From Labia minor (lineage: Eukaryota > Arthropoda > Insecta > Dermaptera > Spongiphoridae): a DNA stretch of 64,000 nt. Of this stretch, positions 48,401 through 60,400 are shown piece after piece (positions within the stretch are counted from its first letter, which is position 1; each line of letters starts with the position of its first letter). A program made the translations under genes and the position numbers. Location of the stretch: positions 70,554,501 to 70,618,500 of the forward strand of contig OY720349.1 in the NCBI GenBank assembly GCA_963082975.1. The letters run 5' to 3'. Below the pieces are notes generated by a model. That model was not told the origin of the DNA, made no database searches, and saw only the letters and a list, made by a program, of their open reading frames with translations.

Positions 48401-51400
48401 AACTTTACTTACAAATTCAACCAAATGCTTAAATTTAATTTCTTCCCTTTTAACTTCAGTTGTTTCATAAGCAGATTTTCTCCAATTCTTTTTCATTTCA
48501 TATGGCAACTTGTCTACAATTTCTCTTAAGGTTCTTGGATGATCAAGTTCATTCATTTCTTTTATATTCATCATAGAATTTAAACATTCAGTTAGAAGTA
48601 AAGCAAACTTATTTAATAATATACCTTCATTGTTTTTCATGGTAGGCCATTCAAAAATCTTTTTTAGATAAGCATTTGCAATTCTCAAACCACTGCCAAA
48701 CATCTTTATTAATTTTTCTTTTGCTAAAACATAAGCATTAGATGAATTCATATTTTGATATGATCTTACCAGATCTTTAACATCGCCTCTTGTATATTGC
48801 TCCAAATAATAAAGTCGTTGCTTATAATCAACTATCTTTGATTCTATTATATATTCAAATGCTGAAATGAATGTTACAAACTCTATAGGATTTCCATCGA
48901 ATGGTTTTATTTCTTGTTTAGGTAAAGATGATTGAATTTGATAATCAGTCATTAATTGTATCATTTTTGTTTGTTGTTCAAGAATTTTCATAGTTCTCTC
49001 CTCATTGGATGAATTACTTACTTCACTTAAATGTTCATCGTCATCTTCATTTTGATCATTATCTTTATTTAACCATATATCAATATTTTCTTTAAATTGT
49101 TCTAATGTTATCATTTCAGTATTATGCCTTTCTTCATATTCGTTATAGTTTTGCTTAGTTTCTTTTAAGTATTCAATTAGGTCATTATGGGATTTAATAT
49201 ATTTAGTTTTTGCAGAATCAAAATCATACATTTTAGACTTTACCTGTTGTATATTTTCTTCATTAGTTAAAAGTTCGTTTATTTCATTAATTATTCGTGT
49301 AACTCTTGACAAAAAACCTCTTCTTTTATTCTTTATTTCATTTGTCTTTTTAGGTATTTTATTTTGGATGCTTTTACAAGATCTTTGAGATGAAGTTTTA
49401 CTTTTTTCGCTGCAAATAGACATGATTAGATGATATTTAAATATTTATTGATTTAAATAAATGAATCCTCTTCAAATATTTTATTTTAGATTAAAATGTA
49501 AGATGTAGGTGCCAAAACGATTTCTTTTGACAACTACGAATGTACTTATACTTATTAATTGAATAAAATGCGTTTTTAGTAACAAAACGATTTTAATCTA
49601 AAATAGACTCTCTTATCAAACTTCATACATAATTTTTACATAAATCATAAAACATTGATACATAAATCATACATTTCATTCCTTTTTATACATACTTTTC
49701 TTACTTAACAAACTTATCCTAACTTCATGCATGATTCCATATTGTCAACTTTTAAACAAAAAACTTTAAGCGCAAAATTTAAATTTAGCACTAACATTGA
49801 TATTTAGATGTTTTTTTTTGGGAATGATGGGCGGGGATTGGATTGTTTTTGGACAAGATCGGACCATAAGTAAGGGTAGTTTAAAGTGGTGTTAAAGCAG
49901 ATTTTATTGATTTTCTCAATAAATACCGATTTTTATGAGAATTATCATACTATCGTATAAAATTTATAGGGAATCGAATTTACTAAAAGTTTTATTATAT
50001 TCATTTTTACCTAAAACTTAATAATAAAGGAGTTATTTATAAAAAACTACTTTAAGATTTCGAAAGCTTTTCGTCTATTTTGGAAGAAATCATGTAAAAA
50101 TCCCTAAGAAAAAATCCCTAAATGCAAATAACCCTAAAAGAATAAATCCCTAAATAAAAAATTTCCCTAATTTTTTTTTTACTTATTTAATTAAATGAAT
50201 AGCCGAAGAGACTTGAATGAGGTAGTTATACACCATGCTTGGTGTCATCACATCTGTTCCATCTGGTTTTTTAGCGTCCCATTTTTCATGGTTTGTCTTC
50301 ATTATGGTCAGAAGCTCATCATGCGAGTCGCTGAATCGTTTCCTTGGTGGATCAGGCTTCTTACCACGAACATTAAGACAGATTTCCAAAGAGATAAGGT
50401 TATGTTCAATATGGATTTGCTTAATCAGGTCCCATACTGATGTCTTGTAACCTCCTAAGCGTGAACGAAGAGCATTGTTGTAACCTTCCAATGCATTGTT
50501 TGTTCGAGGCAAACCCATCAAAGTGGCATCGTAGATGTTCCAATGTTCCAATGTCGAATTCGGGGTCATAAAAGCCAGCCAAAAATTGTTCACCTAGCCA
50601 AGTGCGCTCGAAGTAAGAAAAAAGATCACGAAGTTTTACCCTGTTGGTCGTCCAGCTAATGCTTGGTAGGCTACATTGACTTTTGATGGTGGTACCAAAA
50701 CCAAAGCTGCAAGAGTTCGTAAATGAGTGGAGTTGTCAGGATTATCTATATCATTATAGAGCTTCAAAACTTCTCTGGCATTGATTTGATGTTTCTATAA
50801 ATGCATTGAGAAAAATGAAAAAGACAACCTCTGATGATAGTAAATTTCACAAATTGCGTGAAATATACAAATGGTGTATTTTGTATTTGGAATCATTAAG
50901 CTATTAAAACGTAAGCTAATAAACGGAATTTGAGTAAATTCCCATTATTTTACATACGAATTTGACACCCCTATTTTTTTGGAAAAATCACGTGTGTGGG
51001 CCCAATGTATGTATTTTTTGACCTATTTTTCCCAACTTTCGGCCCAGGCCCGATTATCTCCTTGGGAGATCGTGTCTCAGGCAACTGGGTGTCATGCTCA
51101 CCTTGTGATTTAATTTTTTGAGTCACAATTAAAATTAATACAAAAATGAAAAAATTTGTTTTTAGTGATTTTTTCTTTTAGGGATTTTTTCAGTCAGCGA
51201 TATTTTTATTTAGGGATTTTCGCTTTTGGGGATTTTCGGTTTTAGGGATTTTTGACTTTTATGGATTTTTTCCTTTAGGGATTTTTACCCGTTTCCATTT
51301 TGAAAAAATTAGTCTTCACTTCATAATTTTTATGAAATTAGCAATTAATGTATTATTAATAAAAAATATTTAGAATTTGAGTAATATTTTTATTTATTTT

Positions 51401-54400
51401 ATATTTAAATAATAGTCAAATTGGAAAATTTCACAATCATCTAGTATTCTTATATTAAGTCTTTTGTTTTTTATGATTTAGGACAGAGGTTCTTAAACTG
51501 TGGTCCGCGGACCCCTGAGGGTCCGCGAAGCCTTTACTGTGGATCCGCAAAGCCATCGTATAGGTGCACGAGAAAATGATGATTCTCCGTTAAAACTTTA
51601 TTTAATATAAAAGGAGCGATGGCATGGCTTTGTGAGGAAACAGAGATCAAATACCCAAATTCAACGAAATGTGCAAGAAAACTATTGCTACCGTTTCCAT
51701 CTTCATATTTAGCTGAATTTTCTTTCTTCAATATTATAATTTCTAATAAAATGTGTTCTACAATATGCAAAAAAATCGTTATTCACCAATCACTGTTAGA
51801 AATATTCATCATATATCCTTGTTCTTATGAGATCGTAAGCCAGAAATTAACTAATAAAATGTCGTAAAGTACCTAAAGTTGGGATGGGGTCCGTCAAAAA
51901 AAATTTTTTCAAGTGGGGGTTCGCGGAGTACATAAGTTTAAGAATCTCTGATTTAGGAGAAATAATAAAATAGTTTTTTATTTCTTATATTTAATTCTGT
52001 ACGAAAAAATAAGCAATTTTTATTTTTGTTAAAATTTTTTTAAAATAAAATAAACTTACTTATTATACACTAAGTTATACTTTTAGAATTTTTTTTTCTT
52101 TTCTATTTGTAATATAGTACATAATATACAGCAATTTATATTTTTTTCCTTATTTTATTTCATTTAAATAAATATCTATTTTTAAATAATTTTTCTCTCT
52201 ACATTATTTATCTAATTCTGACAATATATTAAGATCACACCGGGACCCCGAGCCTCGGCTAGGTAATTAAGTTAAAAAAAAATAATTCATTATTATATTG
52301 GGTTTGGCTGGTAATATTAATACTTGGGACACCGAGCTGATATACAATTCTTTAAATATTTATTACAATTATTAAATGTTGCATCATTGCATCAATCTGA
52401 TTAAAATGAATGGAACTTGGGGTAGGTATGTTTCTAAGTGCATGAATATTTTTTTTTTATTGGAAGAATGATAAATATATATCGTAATTTATAATTATAA
52501 AATATTATTAAAATATATATTTTTAATTTTATTTCGAAATTAAATAAACAATTTTAAAATATTTTAAATATAAAAAATATATATCATTTAAAAAAAGGCG
52601 GGAGTCAAATTTCAATATGAATGTCATATGTCATCGATATATAAATTAATAATAAATAATATTAATAAATATTTAAATTTAATAAAAGAACAATGAATAA
52701 ATAAATATAAAATAGTAATTTATTAAAAAATAATATATTAAAAAAAAAAAAAAAATTATTTTCCTCCGGTTTTTTTATTACAATATTACAATTATTAAAT
52801 GTTGCATCATTTTAATTAATAAAATAAAATAAAATAAATTAAATTTAATAAAAGAACAATGAATAAATAAATCACGAAAATAGATAAAAAAAAAAATGCA
52901 CGCGGCGAGTTACGATCCTTCGAACTCGGGGAGTAAAAACAATTGTTCTTACCATTGGTCTATGATATTTTGATAATTAAAAAGATATTTTTACCATCTT
53001 TCAAAGACATTTATTTGTTTTGTTGTTTTTTTTTTTGAGAGAGATTAATAAATATATATATATTTTATTAAAAATAAATATTTTTAATTTAATTTTATTT
53101 ATAATATATAAGGGCTGGCTGTGACGTCATGAAGTGCTGGGTGACGTCATATAATTTTAAATTAAGAAAAAACTAATGAAGATGATTTTTCTCGATAAAA
53201 CCAATACAAAGTGCATAACACGTGGAGATATGTCCTCACGTGAAATTTGATATGAAAATAACCCTTCACTTCCTCTCTTCGATCGGCAATACTAGCACTT
53301 CCGGTTTCCGGATTTGCACCAAAAGTTGATCAATTCATCCTACTGATGTATTAAGTAAATATACCAAATTTCATCAAAATCAGTTGAGCCGTTCAGGCTG
53401 TACACATCTATACGGACGGACGGACGGACAGACATCATGCTAAAAATACTTTTTTCTGTTAAGAAAATGCATGATTCGTGGAGATATGTACCTAAAAATA
53501 TCCATAGGTGAAATTTGGTGTGAAAACAATACCTCCCTTACTATCGTCGGTCGGTAAAAATGAAACGCTACTTGTATAGGCAAAATGTCACTTCCGGTAG
53601 TCAGATCATGATGAAATTTGGTATCTCAATTTTTTTCATATTTTTACCGACCGACGATAGTAAGGGAGGTATTGTTTTCACACCAAATTTCACATGTGGA
53701 GATTTTTACATATCTCCACGAATCATGCATTTTCTTAACAGAAAAAAGTATTTTGCGTCCGTCCGTCCTTCCGTCTGTCCGTATAGATGTGTACAGCCTG
53801 AACGGCTCAACCGATTTTGATGAAATTTGGTATATTTACTTAATGCATCAGTGGGATGACTTGATCAACTTTTGGTACAAATCCGGAAACCGGAAGTGGT
53901 AGTATTAGCGATCGACGATAGGAAGGGAAGGGTTATTTTCACACCAAATTTCACATGAGGAGATTTTTTTACATATCACCACGAATGTATTGGTTTTATC
54001 CTCGGGAAAAATCATCTTCATTATGTTTTTCTTAATTTAAAATTATATGACGTCACCCAGCCCTTCATGACGTCACAGCCTCGGGTAACGCCGGCTACTT
54101 CAGCTATATATTATAAATAAAATAAAATTAAAAATATTTATGTTCTATCCTTATCTGTTTTTTATTACATTAATAGATATATTAAAATTATTTGAAATTG
54201 TTTCTGTAGCTGGAAATTAATTTACTTCAAACCGTCGGTCGGTTCGGACCTGGCCACAGGTCAACTTATTAAATCTATATACAAAATATGAAGCAAATAT
54301 CTCGAAGCAAACTGGTACTTTACTTGAAAGGAAAACGCAACCAGTGTAGGTAAAGTACCACTTCCGGTTAACCGATTTTGACGAAATTTTGATAGAAATC

Positions 54401-57400
54401 TACAAACTGTGAATAATATCGGTGTACCAAATTTCGAAGTCCTAGCTTGATTAGTTTTTGAGTAAATTTGCTTACAGACATTACATACATACATACATAC
54501 ACACAGACATAATTCGAAAAATGGTATTTTCCGACTCAGGGAGGTCTAAAACGTCAAGATCTATCGAAATCTCGAAGTCGAAATTTTTGACGATTCCAAT
54601 ACTTCCCTTATACGACGAATGCGGGAAAGTAAAAACCAAGACCACTTTACATTTACACATTTTAAGCTCTAATCGAATCCAAAATCAAAATTTAAAAAAT
54701 CGAAAAACAGACACACAGATATACCTATAGATTTTATAAACGAACATTTATACAATTTATTTTAATTAATTTGAAACATTTTAGGAAACAAATTTTTAAT
54801 GGGTCATTTTTAGAAATCCCATTTAACAATTATAATAAATAATTAAAAAATTGTAAAATTTTTAAAGTAAATATATAAAAATAAATTGTATAAATTGGTT
54901 AAAGGGTCGAGTGATAGTTCGGTGTCACAGGTATATTTCTACTTTTCTGTTTGCATGTTATTATTTGAATGGCGAATCGGTGAATAAAAAATATTTTTAC
55001 ATGGGGTTGAGGCATTTTAAAATTATTATTATTGTTTATTCGTTAAATATTCATATATACACACTAATTATATATATAGTATATATATTACAAAATTATA
55101 AAGGCCTTACAAATTATACCACAAATGTAGGTAAATGGTGTACTCAAAAACTTTTAGAAATTGTAAAAAAAGTAAAAAATAAAATAGTGTTTTTGATTAT
55201 AGTGACTTATGCCTGAAAAAAAAAATTATTCCTTATTATCGGGTTTGGTTGGTATTATTAATATCTGGTCACCGAGCCGCTGTTCAAATAATTTAAAAGA
55301 ACAGATATTTAAAAAAAATAGTCATAAAACATACACCCCTTAAATGTACATATTAGTGCATTGAAATGCAGAAAAGTATGGCCTGTGGATATAACATAAT
55401 ATATATTTTGTAATTTGATTTTATTTATATTTATAATATTTTGTATTTATGGCAGTGCTGTCTGACGTAGTTGCTGGCGTCATTTAAATTTCCTATTTTA
55501 AATTAACAAAAAACTAATAAAGATAATTTTTCCCGAGACTGAAACCAATACAGATTGATTTTTCTTTATAAAAATTATTATGGTGTGAATTTCGAGCGGT
55601 TTAATATTTCAAAAATATAAATATATATACATATATAAATACAATTGTTTCTAGTATAATAAGATAAGATATAGACAAAAATAAAAGGAAACTAAAAATT
55701 TGGTTGCGTATCGTATACCATGAAACTTGGGGCGTCACATAATGCCACATTGCAACTTATGCACAAATATCTCGTCTATTTGCGTTTTTTCTTTCCCATT
55801 TCGTCTCTTTTAAATACTCTTGAAGAGAATTAAACCTATAATAGAGGAAAAGAACCTGATACCTTCTCATCAATTCGGTTTTAGAGAAAGACACTCGACA
55901 ATTGAGCAAGTTCACAGAATAACAAACGTCATCGAAAAGACATTAGAAGAAAGAAAAGTCTGTTCGACTGTCTTCCTTGATGTTGCACAAGCTTTTGACA
56001 AAGTGTGGCACGAAGGATTGTTTCATAAAGTGAACTTGTTTCTGCCTCAAGAATTTTCCCAGTTGTTGCAATCCTACCTGGCAGATAGATATTTCAGAAT
56101 TAAACAAGAGGATGTATATTCTGAACTAAAAGAAATCAAGGCAGGGGTACCGCAAGATAGTGTGTTGGGTCCAATACTCTACCTATTATATACCAGTGAT
56201 ATCCCTGACCTAGAACAAGACATAATAGCAACATTTGCTGACGATACTGCAGTCATGACTGTCGGGCAAGATCATGAAGAGGCTGCTGAGAAACTTCAAA
56301 CCTCTATCAATAAAATTAACACCTGGACCAAAACTTGGCGTATCAAGTTAAATGAAAACAAGTCTATGCATATAGACTTTACCAATAAACGAAGACAACA
56401 TTTACCCATCCGAATCAACGATACCCAGATCCCCAATGTTGACTCTGCTAAATATCTGGGAATGACACTTGACGCGAGACTACGCTGGAAAGTGCATGTC
56501 AAAAAGAAACGTGAAGAACTTGGAATCAAACTGAAAAAAATGTACTGGCTTCTTGGAAGAAATTCCAAGTTGTCTACATTCAATAAACTGCTCCTGTACA
56601 AGCAAATACTAAAACCTGTTTGGACCTACGGCATCCAACTTTGGGGTTGTGCCAGCAAAAGCACCATTGAAGTGATCCAACGATTTCAGAATAAAGTACT
56701 AAGAAGTATCGTTGATGCACCTTGGTACTGCCGAAACAGAGATATCCATCGGGACCTACAAATGGATACTGTTGACCAAACTATTGCTAAATTTGCCAGT
56801 AGCCACGAACAAAGGTTACTTAACCATGTGAACGTCGAGGTTATCCAGCTCCTAGACAACACAAACCAGATAAGAAGGCTCAAGAGAAGGAAACCTTTTG
56901 AGTTAGTGAGAAAGTGAATAGTGCAAAACAGAGTATTGTGCGAGTTGTGCTACGCGTTAAACTTAGTGTAGTTAATGTGACAAGACCACAAGGCAAACTA
57001 TTGAGTAAAGACCTTTGTTTAATTGCATTGTATATATAGGTTAGAAAAAAATTGCTTATTGATCTAATATGTAAAAGATCAGATTGTAATAACCTTAAAG
57101 GATCTTTGTATCTTTTAATAAAAAAAAAAAAAAATTCGTCTCTTTTGGTGCAGCATACAGCGGAATGCCTGTATGAGTTAGCCTTTTTCTCAGTCGGTGG
57201 AATATATTGAGGAAAGTACAAGAGCATAGGTAAATCCTTGTACTTGAGGCCAGCAGGATCAAGGGGGCAATGAAAGGCTGAAGTAATTGGTATAATCGGT
57301 ATTTATTGTTTGACGTGTTCGGGAGTAGAGGTTATAAAGTCGGTGTTGTTGAAGTCGCTGAAGTCGGCCGAAGGCGGATCGTCGGTGCGGGACCCTGAGT

Positions 57401-60400
57401 ACGAAGTCCTCTCGGAGTGCTGCTAGATGGCCCTGGGCGGTCGGTGAGCGATGCGGCCGAGTCGGAGGATGGTCCGTGAGCAGTGTGCGGGGACCGGAGG
57501 GTAGTGGTGGCTTGCGGAATCTCAATCTGCCTACTCCCCGCAAGCCGGAAAGGATAAGTGAGGTATGGCTTACAGAGTCTCAATCTGCCTACTCTCTGCA
57601 AGCCGGGAAGGTGAGGAAGGGAATGATGACGGCAGCGACCGCGATGGTGTCCGGAGGCAGCCGTGGCGATGAAGGCCGGAGGCAACTATCACGTCGGGGT
57701 CACCAATTGAGGGGACATGTGTAGGAGAGGATGGTGAGGATGGGACTGGATACTGGACTGCTGTCGAGCTGCCCTTATATACCTCCAGCACTTGCCTCTG
57801 GTCCGCCCTATAGGGCGTGTCCGGAGGCGGAGTTATTTCTTCTGGAACATTCTCGTGCGTTCCAGTGCGCGCGCCTAGAATGTTCTTGAGCCTTCGAGCA
57901 TGATTGATAGGGACGCCTTGTGTGACGCCACATACTTATCATTTATTTTTGTACCTTTTCCAGTAGGTATATATTATACTGGAATATATTTACTTGCCCA
58001 TTCATAGGCTGCCGCCTAAACTACAGTATACTCAGTAGTGAAATTGAATACACAAACGCAGCAGCCTTCATACAGATAACCTGCTGGTCTATAATTTTTA
58101 AATTATAGATATTAATATTATTACTATTAATAATGGAATTCTGTACAAAGAGTATAATGAAGAATTCTAATAAGTCTAAATTAAATTATTTTGTTTTAGT
58201 GGACCTGCAACTTATATTCTTGTTGGATTTGTCGCCTTTTCACAATCATATACTTTCCCATTTAAAATAATTGAGAGAATTCGTCATCCAAATTACACTC
58301 GTAATTCTTACTACAATGACATTATGCTAATGAAAGTTGTATTTCTTCCACCAATTTCATATAGAATACGACCGGCTTGTCTTAGAACTGATCCTATAGT
58401 TCGTGAAAAGACTTGCATTGCTGCTGGATGGGGAGTAACAGATTGGCGTAAGAATTTTTTATTTTATATTATTATATTATTTTATAATTCTCCTAATTTT
58501 TGCTTTTTAGTTGAGGGCTTGATAATTCAAAATAAATTTTATTCTAAAAAGTTCAACTATCGATATATCAGGTCGTCAAGTATGAAATTTGTAGAAAAAA
58601 CACAAAGTTTATTGATAACTTACAAACATAAGGAGTTATTCTAATCATCGAAGTATGCACCCATATTGTCTACACACTTTTGCCATTTAAGTGGGAGGTT
58701 ATTCAGGCCGTTAGTATAAAACCCTGGTGAACGGGAGTCAATGAATTCCTGGAAGGCCAGTTTAACTGCATTATCGGAATTAAACTTTTTTCCTATCAAG
58801 AAGTTGTCCAAATTTCGGAAGAAGTGGTAGTCAGTGGGGGCTTGGTCTGGTGAGTATGGTGGATGATGGAGAAGTTCCTACTCCAATTCCTGTATCTTTG
58901 CCACAGTCATTTGTGCAGTGTGTGGTCTAGCGTTATCATGCAAAAGGATAGGTGTCGATCTGTTGACCAATCTGGGCTGTTTTTCTTTAAGTTTTTGCAT
59001 CATTTCGTCCAGTTGGTTGCAGTATATGTCGATGAGCCAGGTTTCATGAACTCATAATGGATTACATCTGCGTGGAACCCACTTATCCAACTTTTTCACC
59101 TTCCCGATTTGCGCTAAATGAGTCAATATTGTTTGTTTGGTAACACCAAACTTTAGTGATAATTCATATGCACTTTGGGATGGGTCAGACTCAACGGTGA
59201 CCTATAGATCGTCATTATTCACCTTTGATTTCGGGCGACCGCGAGGCTCATTTGCGAGGTCAAAGTTACCTGTTCGAAATTTAGCGAACCAATTAGATAC
59301 TGTCTGTTGCGTAGTAACACTAGAGCCAAATGCAGTATTAATGTTTCGCGTGGCCTGCGACGCCGTATTTCCACGTAGGAACTCATACTTCATAATTGTT
59401 CGAATTTCGGACCTTTCCATTTTAAACAAAATTGATTTAAAAAAAACCGTTTTCACTTTTTAGGGATTATAGTAATTCTTTCAAACAAGCAAGCTGTGTA
59501 AATTGACAGAAAAAAAAATAACGGTAAAATATTCAGCCAATGTCAAGTTATAAGCTATTAAGGTTGGCCATATTACTAGCTACAAATTTCATCCTTGACA
59601 ACCTAATATAATCATTCTAGTGATTCTTAATTTAATTTAATTTTCTCTTCACCCTAAATAATTAGTTCGAAATTCAAAATACAATGTAGGGTAATGTCAC
59701 CTATAGCAGATAACATAAGCATAATTTTTCAATGTTTTTGTTCCTAAAATCGAATTCACAATTATGAATACAGAAACTTATGGTTGTATTTGAGGTTCAT
59801 GGATTAATCTCAAAGATAGCAATGAATATTTTTCGATTGCTAGTACCTTAAATTAAATTTTTCATTTTTAAAAAATTGAACTTCTATACCTAATGCGGAA
59901 ACTGAATATTTCAGTGGGACCTAAGCCGGTCATTTGGAGAATTTAAAGCTGAAATTAAATTGTTGATTTCACATTAAATAAATTCAAAATTTAATTTTAA
60001 ATATTTTATTATAAAAAAAAATGAATTGTAAATTAATAGTAAATCAATTATAAATTACATTAGATCAGTGATTCTCAACCATTTTTTTACCGCGGCACAC
60101 TTTTAACGGTTTAAAAATTTGGCGGCACGCAAAGAAAAAAATAAGTGTAAAAGTTTACCACATTGAAAAAAAGTGGTCCCAAAAACGGTTTACCTTTTTT
60201 TTAAGAACCATATTGGAAAAATTTCGAAAAAAAAGTCGGAAATGTTTAAGAGCCTCATAATCTCGCGGCACAGTAGTTGAGAATACTAGCGGTTACAAAA
60301 TTACGACCAGAGGAAATATTAGGAGAATATCAATGCGGGTTCAGGCCAAATCAAATTTAGATCAGATATTTTTATTACGGCAGATATTAGAAAAAAAAAC

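Larger units (their letters stand above)
44652..49796 (-). mobile_element. BEL/Pao LTR retrotransposon with identical LTRs
   Basis: The two 293-bp LTRs (44652-44944, 49504-49796) are identical as far as I can compare by eye. They run TGTTAG to CTACA on the minus strand. A 5-bp duplication TTGAT flanks the element. A polypurine tract (AAGGGAGGGTGA) sits directly before the 3' LTR at 44945-44956. One intact polyprotein frame fills the interior. Identical LTRs mean a very recent insertion, yet the polyprotein has lost the front of its integrase, so the copy probably moved with integrase supplied by another element. It lies in intron 5 antisense to the protease gene. Confidence 0.92.

Noticed and set aside
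57259..57791. Arg/Pro-rich minus-strand protein
   Set aside because: Several overlapping frames stay open because of high GC; no motif, and the region is the leader of a gypsy-like element.
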